A stretch of DNA of 64,000 bases from Gammaproteobacteria bacterium (GCA_016194635.1 JACQBC010000011.1:98497-162496), one strand, 5' to 3'. Positions 41,374 to 50,984 are shown, counted from the first letter of the stretch. Notes: generated from the sequence alone by a model not told the origin. Numbers and translations: made by a program.

Positions 41374-42678
41374 TTAATACGCGGCCAAATACCTACCGCC
41401 GGTCCCGACCACGCTGTAGCCGTAATTTCCATGCGTGATCCCATACAGGGTGGGGATGGGGGTAGGGTAGCTTGGCGGATTGGTTGGCGGACTCCAATTG
41501 GCGCCATCGGGGCTGGTGTAGATACTGCCATTGTCGCCCACGGCGATAAATCGCGTCGCGTAGAGTACGGCGCGTAAGGTGTTGCCGCCAAAAGGCGCTG
41601 TCGAGGACGGCAATGCCCAGTTGCTGGCATCGGTGCTGGTCAACACGCTACCGGTAAGTGTGTTTGTGTCGTATCCCACGGCGCTGTAAGTGCCGGCACC
41701 ATACGCAATGCCATACAGATCGACCGACGTGGAGGGAACGGTGGTCGCCGGGTTCCAGCTGTTACCGTCCGAACTGGTGAGGATTATTCCCGCCGAGCCG
41801 ACAACAATGAATTGTCCGTTCGCGTAGGTAATAGCATTTAAGCTAACCGTTGATATATTCGGGCCGGTGTAGTTTGTTGGGGGAGACCAGTTAATGCTAT
41901 CAGCACTGGTGAGGATCGTTCCGTTCACACCCACGGCGACAAACCGTCCGCTGCCGTTACTGGCCACCGCCAATAAATTATTGCTGTAGAGTGAGTGGGT
42001 GCGATCGGTCCAAGTGGCGGCATCCGGGCTTGTGAGAATTACACCGCTTGCGCCTACCGCCACGTATTGCCCACTGTACGTAATCCCAAATAGGTTAGGG
42101 TTGGTCAGAGGAATGCCGCTGAGTGCCGCAGGTGCTATCCAGGTTTTAGCGTCGTTACTCGTGCACACCACCCCGCCGTCCCCGACGGTAACAAAACCGG
42201 TGCCGTAGGTGACCGCGTGTAGGTGGGGCAGGCTGGGATGGCACGCTGCGATTGTGCCCACTGACCAGCTATCTCCCGCAAGCCGCGGTGTCGCAGCGAC
42301 GGAAGGACTCCCCGGTCCACCCGGGCCGTAGTCATAACGGCCGTTGATGGTCAGGGCATACATTGTAGTGTTGGTTAATCCGGTCAGAACGTACGGTGAG
42401 GTGACGTTCATCTGAGCAGTGGAACCCGGTAGCGACGTCCAATTATCCATACTGATGCTGCTGGCGGGGGCGTAAAACAGCCAATATTGCACGTTGGGTT
42501 GCATTGTCCAGGTGACGGTTAATATTCCATCCCCGGCGGTGAGCGTGACGTCGGTGGGTGCGGGGGGCTCGCTACTTGATTTACATCCGCTTAGCGCGAG
42601 TACGCCGAGCAATGCGAGCACCGCCACGATGCCGCGGCAGGAATTTTTTATCGATAACCTATGGGCCGACGCTAACAT
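41374..42678 (-). CDS. Lipoprotein with Fn3-like domain and Ycf48-type beta-propeller
   Basis: 434 residues. A lipoprotein signal ends LLGVLALSGCKSS. An Fn3-like domain follows (PAPTDVTLTAGDGILTVTW...). Then come repeats of the form GxFVAVGxxGxILTSxDxxxW about 45 residues apart (FVAVGVNGTILTSADSINW, FIVVGSAGIILTSSDGNSW, FIAVGDNGSIYTSPDGANW), enough for a six- or seven-bladed propeller of the BNR/Ycf48 class. Probably surface- or periplasm-facing at the outer membrane. ATG 42678 is preferred to GTG 42687. Monocistronic; function unknown. Confidence 0.8.
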   Translation of the reverse strand: MLASAHRLSIKNSCRGIVAVLALLGVLALSGCKSSSEPPAPTDVTLTAGDGILTVTWTMQPNVQYWLFYAPASSISMDNWTSLPGSTAQMNVTSPYVLTGLTNTTMYALTINGRYDYGPGGPGSPSVAATPRLAGDSWSVGTIAACHPSLPHLHAVTYGTGFVTVGDGGVVCTSNDAKTWIAPAALSGIPLTNPNLFGITYSGQYVAVGASGVILTSPDAATWTDRTHSLYSNNLLAVASNGSGRFVAVGVNGTILTSADSINWSPPTNYTGPNISTVSLNAITYANGQFIVVGSAGIILTSSDGNSWNPATTVPSTSVDLYGIAYGAGTYSAVGYDTNTLTGSVLTSTDASNWALPSSTAPFGGNTLRAVLYATRFIAVGDNGSIYTSPDGANWSPPTNPPSYPTPIPTLYGITHGNYGYSVVGTGGRYLAAY

Positions 42679-42891
42679 GGAGAACACGATCCTTGGAAAA
42701 ATTATTTAAGTAAAATGTAAGTGCAACGGCAATGACGCGGGGGATACTAGCAAATTTCGGCATGGCCTCCTAGGGACTTCACCGGCGCTGCGCAAGCAAC
42801 TTTTACAGTGACTGGAGGTCGTGCGGGGGCTCACACTGAGGGAAAACCACGCTGGGGACGAGTTACACTTGTTGAGAAACTTACCGGTGAA

Positions 42892-42968
42892 TGGCGCGCC
42901 CGAGAGGATTTGAACCTCTGACCCTCGGCTTCGGAAACCGATACTCTATCCAACTGAGCTACGGGCGC
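42892..42968 (-). tRNA. tRNA-Arg (anticodon CCG), CCA encoded
   Basis: On the minus strand the 77 nt start GCGCCCGTAGCTCAGTTGG and end with a 7-bp acceptor complement, discriminator G and CCA. The anticodon stem-loop TCGGT-TTCCGAA-ACCGA gives anticodon CCG, reading CGG arginine codons. The T-arm AGAGGTTCAAATCCTCT is intact. Flanking gaps (42679-42891 and 42969-43127) show no other feature I can support. Confidence 0.97.
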
Positions 42969-43127
42969 TATGCTAACGTCACGGTATACACGGGATCGAT
43001 AGCTTACCTGGGGTAGCCCGGCCCGTCTAGGCTATCCAGCCTTGCATATATAAGTATGGGTGGGCAGCTGTGATTATCGAGCCTTACCGGTATATACTAT
43101 GCCGCAATTTTTTAGGGGTCGTTCTTT

Positions 43128-43628
43128 TTGGGCGACACAATCGTAGACCCAATCAGTGAGGAAGTGAGCGTGGGGCAGCAAGATTCAGTGTTTATGCGCA
43201 CGATGATTATCGTGATTTTAGGTTTAGTGGTGTTATTCGTCGTTATCGTCATTGCCGCCAGGGTCGTGGCCAGTGGTCCGAGTGTGAGTATCGATCCCAC
43301 CGTGGTGAGCAAGATCGAGCAACAAATTGAGCCGGTGGGTAAGGTGGAATTGGCTGGCGCCGCGCCCGCGCCTGCCGCCGGGGGTAAGGTCGATGGCCAG
43401 GCCGTGTACCAAGGCACCTGTTTTGCGTGTCACGGTACCGGTGCCGCGGGTGCGCCCAAGATCGGCGATAAGGCCGCGTGGAAAGCGCGGATCGCGGAGG
43501 GTGCTACTACCTTGTATGAGCATGCACTCAAGGGATTCAAAGGCATGCCGCCGAAGGGTGGTAACACCGCGCTGGCGGATGATGCGGTCAAGGCCGCGGT
43601 GGATTACCTGATGGCGCAGGGTAAATAG
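43128..43628 (+). CDS. Membrane-anchored cytochrome c5
   Basis: About 166 residues. An N-terminal TM anchor (TMIIVILGLVVLFVVIVIAARV) is followed by an Ala/Pro linker and a monohaem domain: CFACHGTGAAGAPKIGDKAA with CxxCH, then FKGMPPKGGN carrying the Met ligand. It matches cytochrome c5 (CycB of pseudomonads), which also neighbours rep. Start: TTG 43128 with an AGGGG site, or ATG 43194 inside the TM region; the TTG form gives the complete anchor. A paralogue of the small cytochrome at 15.5 kb. Confidence 0.88.
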   Translation: MGDTIVDPISEEVSVGQQDSVFMRTMIIVILGLVVLFVVIVIAARVVASGPSVSIDPTVVSKIEQQIEPVGKVELAGAAPAPAAGGKVDGQAVYQGTCFACHGTGAAGAPKIGDKAAWKARIAEGATTLYEHALKGFKGMPPKGGNTALADDAVKAAVDYLMAQGK

Positions 43629-43652
43629 AATTTTTGTACCAAGGGTTTACCC

Positions 43653-43682
43653 AGGGACAGGCCGCGGTCTGTCCCTTTATTT
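43653..43682 (+). terminator. Intrinsic terminator after cytochrome c5
   Basis: AGGGACAG, 8-nt loop, CTGTCCCT followed by TTATTTTTT. The T-run overlaps the rep stop codon on the opposite strand, so one hairpin serves two convergent genes. Confidence 0.85.
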
Positions 43683-45686
43683 TTTCAACATGGCGCGGAT
43701 ATGTTGCAAATGCGCCGCGCCGCGTTGTTGCAACACCGCGGGTTCGATGTCGGCGTCGCCCTTGATCCATTCGATATCTTCCTTGGGCAATTCTTCCAAA
43801 AATCGGCTCGGGGTAATGCCCTGGGTTTCGCCGTAACGTTGGCGTTGTTGGGCGTAGGTCAGGGTCAGGGTTTGCCGGGCACGGGTGATCCCCACATAGG
43901 CCAGACGCCGTTCCTCTTCGATGGTATCGGCCTCAATACTGTTGCGGTGGGGTAACAGGTTTTCTTCCCAGCCGACCAAATACACGTGGGGAAATTCCAG
44001 TCCCTTGGCCGCGTGCAGGGTCATTAAATGCACCCGCTCGCCCGTCGCCTCATCGTCTTCGCGCTCCAGGCGTTCTTGTAGGCTGAGTTTCGCCAGCACT
44101 GTGGCGAGATCGGTAGCGGGGTCGTGGCGCACCCAGTGCGTAAACCATTCGATCAACTCGTCGACGTTTTGTTGCCGGCGGGTGGCGGTGGCCTCGTCGG
44201 CGCTGCTGTCGCGTAACCAACCGCTGTAATCCAATGCGTGGAGTAACTGTTTGAGCGCGACATCGGCCTGCGATTGGCTGAGCTGCGGGGTTATCTGGAC
44301 TAGCCACTGATGGAATTCACGCAGGTTGTGCAGCGCGCGGCCACTTAAGCGTGTTTCCAAGGCAAGATGGGCCATGGCATCGAACAAGCACAGTCCCTGT
44401 TGCGCGGCAAACTCGGCGAGTTTTTGCAAGGTGGAGGTCCCTATCTCGCGCCGCGGGGTATTGATAATGCGTAGCATGGCGTTGTCGTCTTGCGGATTAC
44501 ACACCAAGCGTAAATAGGCCAACAGATCCTTGATTTCCGTGTATGAAAAAAACGACTGGCTGCCGCTTAGGTAATAGGGAATATTGTGTTCGCGTAAGGT
44601 GCGTTCAAACAAGCGCGATTGATGATTGCCACGATACAAAATCGCGTAATCGCTGTACTGCCCGGCCTTGCTGAATTTGTGATGCAATAATTCTGAGACG
44701 ACGCGTTGCGCCTCGTGTTCATCGTCACGGCAGGCGTAGATCCGCACCGGGTCACCGCCGCCATAGGTCGACCACAATTTTTTCTCGAACAGGTGGGGGT
44801 TGTTTTTAATCAGCTGGTTGGCGACGTTGAGGATGCGCGCCGTCGAACGGTAATTTTGTTCCAATTTAATGACGCTGAGTTGGGGGAAGTCCTGCTTTAA
44901 TTGGGCTAAATTTTCCGGCCGAGCGCCGCGCCAGGTATAGATCGACTGATCGTCATCCCCCACCACGGTTAAACCATGGTGGGTTTGGACCAATTGTTTG
45001 ACCAGTTCGTATTGGCTGGAGTTGGTGTCTTGGTATTCGTCCACCAGTAAATAGCGTACACGCTTACGCCAGGGGGTGGCGAATAACGGGTCGTGTTGCA
45101 TCTGCCAGAGGGGCAACACGATCAAGTCATCGAAATCCACCGCGTTATAGGTGCGCAATGCCTCTTGGTAGCGGGTATACACCGATGCGGCGCGGTATTG
45201 GATATCATCGGCGGCCTGTGCCAGCGCTACGGCGGGGGTTTGTCCCAGTTGTTTCCATGTATTGATCTGCGCCAGGGTGGCGTCGGCGTGATTACCGGGA
45301 TCGGCGAACTCACGGCGCATTAATTCCTTCACTAACTGCAGACTATCGGTGGCATCGTAGATCGAAAATCCCGCGCGCAATCCAAAGCTTGCCAAGGATT
45401 CGCGTAAGATTCGCAGGCCCAGGGTGTGAAAGGTGCTGATCGAGAGGTTTTTGCGGCTGGCCGGGTCGAGTAAGCTCGCCAGGCGCTCGCGCATTTCGCG
45501 CGCGGCCTTGTTGGTAAAGGTCACCGCAAAGATCGAGTCAGCGGGCAGGTGCGCGCGCTGCAACAGGTACACAATCTTATGCGTAAGCACGCGGGTCTTG
45601 CCGCTGCCAGCGCCGGCCAAGACCAACAGCGGTGAACTGGTATGGGCAATGGCACGCTGTTGGGCGGGATTGAGGGTGTCGGCCAT
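43677..45686 (-). CDS. rep: ATP-dependent DNA helicase Rep
   Basis: A 669-residue SF1A helicase that moves 3'-5' and restarts or clears replication forks. Motif I is LVLAGAGSGKTRVLT, motif Ia FAVTFTNKAAREM, motif II LLVDEYQDTN, motif III VVGDDDQSIYTWRGA, motif IV QNYRST, and motif V VHLMTLHAAKGLEFPHVYLVG. Length and sequence favour Rep rather than UvrD. ATG 45686 (MADTLNPAQQ) is the conserved start; the frame extends 38 codons further upstream. Confidence 0.96.
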   Translation of the reverse strand: MADTLNPAQQRAIAHTSSPLLVLAGAGSGKTRVLTHKIVYLLQRAHLPADSIFAVTFTNKAAREMRERLASLLDPASRKNLSISTFHTLGLRILRESLASFGLRAGFSIYDATDSLQLVKELMRREFADPGNHADATLAQINTWKQLGQTPAVALAQAADDIQYRAASVYTRYQEALRTYNAVDFDDLIVLPLWQMQHDPLFATPWRKRVRYLLVDEYQDTNSSQYELVKQLVQTHHGLTVVGDDDQSIYTWRGARPENLAQLKQDFPQLSVIKLEQNYRSTARILNVANQLIKNNPHLFEKKLWSTYGGGDPVRIYACRDDEHEAQRVVSELLHHKFSKAGQYSDYAILYRGNHQSRLFERTLREHNIPYYLSGSQSFFSYTEIKDLLAYLRLVCNPQDDNAMLRIINTPRREIGTSTLQKLAEFAAQQGLCLFDAMAHLALETRLSGRALHNLREFHQWLVQITPQLSQSQADVALKQLLHALDYSGWLRDSSADEATATRRQQNVDELIEWFTHWVRHDPATDLATVLAKLSLQERLEREDDEATGERVHLMTLHAAKGLEFPHVYLVGWEENLLPHRNSIEADTIEEERRLAYVGITRARQTLTLTYAQQRQRYGETQGITPSRFLEELPKEDIEWIKGDADIEPAVLQQRGAAHLQHIRAMLKK

Positions 45687-45873
45687 GGCCGGGGATTGTA
45701 AAGCTTGGCGGGAGAATGTCGATGCTTGACATTTAGGTTTTGCAATAAGCCTACTGCGCGCGTTTATAGCGGCAAGTATTGTGACGGACAAATTTGCCAT
45801 CGCACGGTTGCGTTACGACCTGGGTACGGTAGACTGTGGGCAACATCAACAATGAAAATCTAAGGGTACGGTC

Positions 45874-48720
45874 ATGCGGTTATGGCGTGGTGGATTGTTG
45901 GGGTTAATAGTGAGTGTAACGGCGGCAGTGGTGCAAGCGGCGGCGCATGATCCGGATCTAAACTGGGCGACGATTGAAAGCCCGCATTTTATTTTACATT
46001 ATCATCAGGGTGAGGCGGCGATCGCGCAGCGGCTGGCCTTGATCGCCGAGCGAGTCCAGCAACGGCATAGCGCCTGGTTGCAATGGACCCCGCACGACAA
46101 AACCGAAATCGTCATTAGCGATGAGTCGGATCTCGCCAACGGCTTTACCACGGTAATGCCCAGCACACGGTTTACGATGTACCTGGCGGCCCCCAACGAT
46201 ATCAATTCGCTCGAAGCCCATGACGGCTGGTGGGAATATTTAATCACCCACGAATACCTGCACGTGGTGCATTTGGATAAAGTGAGTGGCGGCCCCGCGG
46301 CCTTGCAAAAGATCTTCGGTCGTTACCCGCTGTTATTCCCGAATCAATTTCAGCCGCACTGGTTGATTGAAGGCATCGCCACCTATGCGGAGACCGATAC
46401 CCAACGTGGCATTGGCCGCGGCCAGAGCAGCCTGTTTAATATGTTAATGCGCATGGAGGTCGCCAACGGTATCAAACCGGTGGAGCAGATCAACCAGCCT
46501 ATTGCCAGCTGGCCCTATGGCTACACCGCGTATTTATATGGCGTGTATTATTATCAGTTTTTGCGGGACCGCTATGGGGATCACAAGATTCAAGACCTGG
46601 TGTCCAATTATTCCAGCAATATCATTCCGTACCGGATCAATTCCACCAGTGAACAAACCTTTGGAAAATCGCTGGATCCCCTCTGGGAGGAATTTGGGCT
46701 TTATCTGCAGCAAAAATTCCAACCGCAGCTCGCGGCGATTACCCAGGCCGGAGAACAAGCCGGCACACCCTTAACCAATGCAAGCTACGAGGCAGGCCCG
46801 TTGCGTGTCTTGCCCGACGGGCGGGTGTTCTTTATCGCCAATCGCGGCGATAGCCAAGCCGGTTTATACCTTAAGGCGCCCGGTCAACCGCTGCGTAAAC
46901 TGCGCGATGTTAATGATTACAGCCGTTTAGATCTACATCCACAGCAAGGCATTTTATTAATTCAACCCGAGGTCTGTCATCAAGCCGCGATCTATTACGA
47001 TCTATACCGTGTTGATTTCAACGGTGAAAACCTGCGCCGCTTAACCCATTGCGGTCGTTATCATCACGCCGTATGGACAGCCGATGGGCAACACATCCTG
47101 GCGGCGCAACAAGTGCTGGGTCAATCCGCTTTGCACCGTTTAAGCGCCGACGGTGGTTTTGAGCAGGTGTTATGGGCGGCGCCGGACGATACCCAGATTT
47201 CAAATCTGAGCATCGACCCCACGGGTGAAACCCTGGTGGCCGCGTTATGGCGTAAATCCGTCGGTTGGGGACTGGAGCAATTCGATTTTCAGCGTAACCA
47301 ATGGCAGGTCTTGAGCCGCGATACCGCCATTGAAAATCAGCCGCAATTCAGCGCCGACGGCAAGAGTTTGGTTTACAGCGCGGATAACAACGGGGTATAC
47401 AATATTTATCAATTAAACCTGGCCAGCGGCGAGCGTGTACGGTTGACCAATGTCTTGGGCGGGGCGTTTTCACCCCAATGGGCGGGCGACACGTTGTATT
47501 ACATCGGTTATCGCGCCTCGGGGTTTGATGTGTTTATGTTGCCCCATCCCGCCCCTCTTCCTGTGACCGAGACCCGGACTCAGCCACAGCCGCCAGTCCC
47601 CACGCCACCACCCGCTACAATTACGACAACATCCCCACAGGAGTACTCGCCCTGGTATGGGTTGCAACCGCGTTGGTGGTTCCCGCATTTGCTGGTTGAT
47701 AAACAACACGCCGAGGTGGGCGTGGTCAGCGCCGGCTGGGACGCCCTGCAATTGCATAACTATAGCGTTGACTTGGCCTATGACGGACGTAATCACTGGG
47801 CGGTGGGAGGTCTGGACTATATTTACAATCGGTATTGGCCGGTGTTGCACCTAGGCATGCAACGTCAATCGCAAATCTATTTAGATGCGCGGGATAACCC
47901 GACGCACTATCGTTTAGAAGATACGGTGGTGGGCGAGGTGATCCTGCCGTTTATCTCGTTGCAGGACCGTTGGGCGTTACATGGCGCGGCATTGACGGAT
48001 CATGAATACGATACAAAAGTCGCCAGCGGGGTAAAACCGTTCGCGGATCTCAATGACGATATCCTTGGTTTGGGGATAACCTATCAGTCCGCGCAACGTT
48101 ATCCAAAATCGGTGAGCCGCAACAACGGCCGTGATCTGCGCCTGGTGTGGGAAAGCAGCGATGCCATTGGCAACAGCAGCTACACCGGTACGGTAATAAA
48201 GATTGATTGGCGCGAATTTATTTCTCTGGGCGGACAACAGGTGCTCGGCCTGCGTTATGTCGAAGGCCATGGCAGCGATACCAGCCGTGTATTTCAACTC
48301 GGTGGTATTCAAAACAACACCAACGCCCTGCTGTATCTGCTCAATGGCGCGGCGGATCCGTTATTTAATATCCGCAAATACACCTTGCGCGGTTATAACC
48401 AGGGGTACACGGCCCTGATGGGTCGGAACATGCGCCTCGGTTCAATCGAATACCGATTCCCGATCCGTTTGGTCGAACGCGGCTGGATGACCCCACCACT
48501 GGGCCTGCATCAAATCCATGGGACGGTATTTTACGATCGCGGCGCGGCCTGGGATCGCGGCGCGCCGGATAAATATTACAGCGGGTTTGGTCTGGAAGCG
48601 AATGCCGAGGTGACACTATTGTACGAACTACGGGTGCAGGCCAGCCTTGGTTTGGCGCATGGACAGGATCGCGATTTGGGCGGCAATCAGCTCTATTTGC
48701 GCTTAGGACATAACTTCTAA
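45874..48720 (+). CDS. Secreted HExxH metallopeptidase-like / beta-propeller / outer-membrane barrel protein
   Basis: 948 residues with three parts. After a signal peptide, residues 30-300 form a gluzincin-like peptidase region with THEYLHVVHLDK (His126, Glu127, His130) and HWLIEGIATYAE (Glu166) as the third zinc ligand. Residues 300-600 are TolB/WD-like repeats (GRYHHAVWTADGQHI, QPQFSADGKSLVYSADNNG, FSPQWAGDTLYYIGY), suggesting a propeller. A Pro/Thr-rich linker at about 565-590 leads into a C-terminal half of amphipathic beta strands ending LYLRLGHNF, as in Omp85/BamA-type barrels with a terminal Phe. I infer an outer-membrane protein displaying a zinc peptidase; the substrate is unknown. 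Confidence 0.75.
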   Translation: MRLWRGGLLGLIVSVTAAVVQAAAHDPDLNWATIESPHFILHYHQGEAAIAQRLALIAERVQQRHSAWLQWTPHDKTEIVISDESDLANGFTTVMPSTRFTMYLAAPNDINSLEAHDGWWEYLITHEYLHVVHLDKVSGGPAALQKIFGRYPLLFPNQFQPHWLIEGIATYAETDTQRGIGRGQSSLFNMLMRMEVANGIKPVEQINQPIASWPYGYTAYLYGVYYYQFLRDRYGDHKIQDLVSNYSSNIIPYRINSTSEQTFGKSLDPLWEEFGLYLQQKFQPQLAAITQAGEQAGTPLTNASYEAGPLRVLPDGRVFFIANRGDSQAGLYLKAPGQPLRKLRDVNDYSRLDLHPQQGILLIQPEVCHQAAIYYDLYRVDFNGENLRRLTHCGRYHHAVWTADGQHILAAQQVLGQSALHRLSADGGFEQVLWAAPDDTQISNLSIDPTGETLVAALWRKSVGWGLEQFDFQRNQWQVLSRDTAIENQPQFSADGKSLVYSADNNGVYNIYQLNLASGERVRLTNVLGGAFSPQWAGDTLYYIGYRASGFDVFMLPHPAPLPVTETRTQPQPPVPTPPPATITTTSPQEYSPWYGLQPRWWFPHLLVDKQHAEVGVVSAGWDALQLHNYSVDLAYDGRNHWAVGGLDYIYNRYWPVLHLGMQRQSQIYLDARDNPTHYRLEDTVVGEVILPFISLQDRWALHGAALTDHEYDTKVASGVKPFADLNDDILGLGITYQSAQRYPKSVSRNNGRDLRLVWESSDAIGNSSYTGTVIKIDWREFISLGGQQVLGLRYVEGHGSDTSRVFQLGGIQNNTNALLYLLNGAADPLFNIRKYTLRGYNQGYTALMGRNMRLGSIEYRFPIRLVERGWMTPPLGLHQIHGTVFYDRGAAWDRGAPDKYYSGFGLEANAEVTLLYELRVQASLGLAHGQDRDLGGNQLYLRLGHNF

Positions 48721-48742
48721 ACCTGCTATAGTTACTGACGTT

Positions 48743-49294
48743 ATGAACAAAATCATGCCCCAACCTTACTTGTCGATCAACGAGTATCTTAAAGACGAAG
48801 AATACTCCGAGATTCGCCACGAATATGTCAACGGCCGTGTCTACGCCATGGTCGGAGGAACGGCGCGGCATAATCTCATTACAGGCACGGTTACGGCGTT
48901 ATTACGTGAACAGCTGCGTGGAAAGTGTCATGTTTTCATGTCGGACATGAAAGTTCAAATCGATAGCGTATTTTATTATCCGGATGTGATGGTGGTTTGT
49001 AACCGTATTGATATGCAATCCCTCTACCAAACACAACCGGTGTTATTAGTAGAAGTATTGTCCGAAACCACCAAGTCGAAAGACCGGTTAGAGAAATTAG
49101 TAGCCTATCAAAGCATCAGCTCTCTGCAAGAATATCTTTTACTTGAGCAGGACAAGGTTCAAGCGGATGTTTATCGGCGGATTGATACTGCCTGGCATGT
49201 TCAAGCGGTCAGCGCGGGTGAAACTTTATATTTGGAATCGGTTGATTATAAATCCACGTTAGACATGGTGTACCAAGAAGTTTTAAGGCGTTAA
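48743..49294 (+). CDS. Uma2/DUF820 family putative endonuclease
   Basis: 183 residues of the PD-(D/E)xK-like Uma2 family: YLSINEYLKDEEYSEIRHEYVNG, then the core YPDVMVVCNR and VLLVEVLSETTKSKDRLEKL (Asp, Glu-x-Ser/Lys region). It is abundant in cyanobacteria and patchy elsewhere, often as multiple copies with no known target. An internal ATG at 48755 is a plausible alternative start. The gene overlaps the convergent acyltransferase stop by 4 bp. Its scattered distribution suggests transfer. Confidence 0.9.
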   Translation: MNKIMPQPYLSINEYLKDEEYSEIRHEYVNGRVYAMVGGTARHNLITGTVTALLREQLRGKCHVFMSDMKVQIDSVFYYPDVMVVCNRIDMQSLYQTQPVLLVEVLSETTKSKDRLEKLVAYQSISSLQEYLLLEQDKVQADVYRRIDTAWHVQAVSAGETLYLESVDYKSTLDMVYQEVLRR

Positions 49295-50049
49295 CCACGC
49301 ATTAATACCAACTCAATCTGTTCGCGTGCTTGCCGCGCCAACCGTTGCCGGCCGCGTTGTTCTGGAAACAGGGGAGCGCAGAAATGCACCTGCACATCGG
49401 TATAGGGTTGCGCCATGACCGCGAGCAATTTAGCCACAAAATTATCTTTATCGATATACGCGGCGATACGATCCGTCCGACCCTGGCGTAAATACCGTAG
49501 AGCAATGGCCTGCACCGGCGTGGCGCTATCGATGGCGGCTTGAAATAATCCAGTGTGAAATTTTTTAACTTGGTCACCCAGTCCCGTCGTGCCTTCGGGG
49601 AAGATCGCCACCGGCCGTGTCTCACGCAAGGCGACGTCCAGGGCATCGACACTACGGTGGATCAAACTGCGTTTTGCGCGTTGAATAAACACGCTGCCGG
49701 TTAATTGGGTCAGCATACCGATGACCGGCCAGTAGCGTACAGTGTGTTTAGCCAAGAAGCGTACCGGCACGATGCTCGATACCACCGGGATATCTAAAAA
49801 TGAAATATGGTTGGCGATAAACAGGGTGGACTCAACCCGCGGCCGATTAAACTGCTGAATACGCAAACCCAGTAGCGCGCAGCTGTATTGCATCCAGCGC
49901 TGGATCGCCAGCCTGCCCTGTGGGCTAAGATACCAGCGGGGTCCGCCAAGCATCCGCATACTGAAAATCTTAATCACCCCTAGGAGAAAATGCCCGCACA
50001 ACCATCCGCCGCGCCAGAGGACACGAGTCAACACCCGTAGTGTATTCAA
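49291..50049 (-). CDS. olsA: Lyso-ornithine lipid O-acyltransferase, PlsC family
   Basis: 252 residues, one N-terminal hydrophobic segment and the acyltransferase motifs NHISFLDIPVV (catalytic His-Asp) and FPEGTTG. By sequence alone it could be a lysophosphatidate acyltransferase. Its start 3 bp after the GNAT/OlsB gene, and the Pho boxes upstream of the pair, make OlsA the better call. It adds the second acyl chain to lyso-ornithine lipid at the inner membrane. Confidence 0.85.
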   Translation of the reverse strand: MNTLRVLTRVLWRGGWLCGHFLLGVIKIFSMRMLGGPRWYLSPQGRLAIQRWMQYSCALLGLRIQQFNRPRVESTLFIANHISFLDIPVVSSIVPVRFLAKHTVRYWPVIGMLTQLTGSVFIQRAKRSLIHRSVDALDVALRETRPVAIFPEGTTGLGDQVKKFHTGLFQAAIDSATPVQAIALRYLRQGRTDRIAAYIDKDNFVAKLLAVMAQPYTDVQVHFCAPLFPEQRGRQRLARQAREQIELVLMRG

Positions 50050-50052
50050 CCG

Positions 50053-50829
50053 TTAGCTGCCCACGCGATCAAAGAAGTGACGAGTATAACGCGCGTTGAT
50101 ATGTTTGCAATCCAATAACACGAATACATCGGCGACACCGAAGGCGGCATCCAGGTAGGGTTCACCGCAGATCAGTGCGCCCTGCCGCAGATAACCTTTA
50201 AGCAGGGTCGGCAAAAGGACATTTTTTAAGACCGGTTCCTCGGGTAACAAACGTAACGCGACCAAGGGACGTACCTGTAGGTGCTGCGGTGCAAAGTGGT
50301 GGTCACGGACATGCTGCATTAAGGCGCCTAAATACCGATCGCCCAGGGATAGCGGTACACTGGCGCAACCGATCAGGTAATCAATTTTTTCAGCAACAAC
50401 CAGCTTGGCGATCCCTTGCCACAACATGGCCAGGGCGGCGCCGCGACGGTAATCCGGGTGGATGCAGGTTCTGCCCACTTCCAGGAAACGCTGATGGCTA
50501 TGGAGGATGTTGCTTAAATCGAATTCAGTTTCGGAATAGAACGAACCGGCGTGTCCACGACCCATATTATCCAACAGCCGGGTGGTGGCGATAATTTCAC
50601 GGCTGTGATTGTCATAAACCGCTAGATGACGGCAATGATCGTCAAATTCGTCTTTATCGATGCCGGTTTCGGAACCGCGCAGATCAGCGCCCAGTTCATT
50701 GGCAAAGACGTTGTAACGTAACCGGTAACAGCTGCGTCGTTCAATGTCGTTGGATGCAACCACTACGCTGAAGCGCTCGGTGGCTGCGGCGTTTTGCAGT
50801 TCAAACATCGTACTGGCAGGTGTTGCCAT
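50053..50829 (-). CDS. olsB: L-ornithine N-alpha-acyltransferase
   Basis: A 258-residue GNAT-fold acyltransferase of the OlsB/PlsC-linked type. RLRYNVFANELGADLRG is followed by FDDHCRHLAVYD, RLLDN, and EVGRTCIHPDYRRGAALAMLW (the acyl-ACP pyrophosphate loop region). It transfers 3-hydroxyacyl chains from ACP to ornithine, the first step of ornithine lipid synthesis. ATG 50829 has a good GGAGA site. It is first of an olsB-olsA operon with a tandem Pho box about 45 bp upstream, consistent with replacing phospholipids during phosphate starvation. Confidence 0.88.
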   Translation of the reverse strand: MATPASTMFELQNAAATERFSVVVASNDIERRSCYRLRYNVFANELGADLRGSETGIDKDEFDDHCRHLAVYDNHSREIIATTRLLDNMGRGHAGSFYSETEFDLSNILHSHQRFLEVGRTCIHPDYRRGAALAMLWQGIAKLVVAEKIDYLIGCASVPLSLGDRYLGALMQHVRDHHFAPQHLQVRPLVALRLLPEEPVLKNVLLPTLLKGYLRQGALICGEPYLDAAFGVADVFVLLDCKHINARYTRHFFDRVGS

Positions 50830-50872
50830 AAAATTCTCCAAGGTGGTCAGGGTTAGAAATTACCGGTGGCAT

Positions 50873-50912
50873 GTGACATGCGTGTGAATACTCAGTGACA
50901 GCCGTGTGAATC
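50873..50912 (-). promoter_or_regulatory. Tandem Pho boxes (four 11-bp repeats) upstream of olsB
   Basis: Reading toward olsB, GATTCAC-ACGG, CTGTCAC-TGAG, TATTCAC-ACGC and ATGTCAC-ATGC repeat at exact 11-bp intervals, the PhoB direct-repeat format (CTGTCAY-N4). TAATTT near 50858-50863 could be the -10. PhoB binds such pairs in place of a -35. Confidence 0.8.
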
Positions 50913-50969
50913 GTCGCAATATAATCCGTCTTCTCCACTGTACGGAGGCTGGGCTCTACAACCCCGTTA

Positions 50970-50984
50970 TGTCACACAGTGACA
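50970..50984. promoter_or_regulatory. 15-bp palindrome TGTCAC-ACA-GTGACA
   Basis: Perfect 6-bp arms about 140 bp upstream of olsB. It shares the GTGACA/TGTCAC half-sites with the Pho boxes but in inverted format, so it is more likely an operator for another dimeric regulator. No regulator is identified. Confidence 0.3.
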
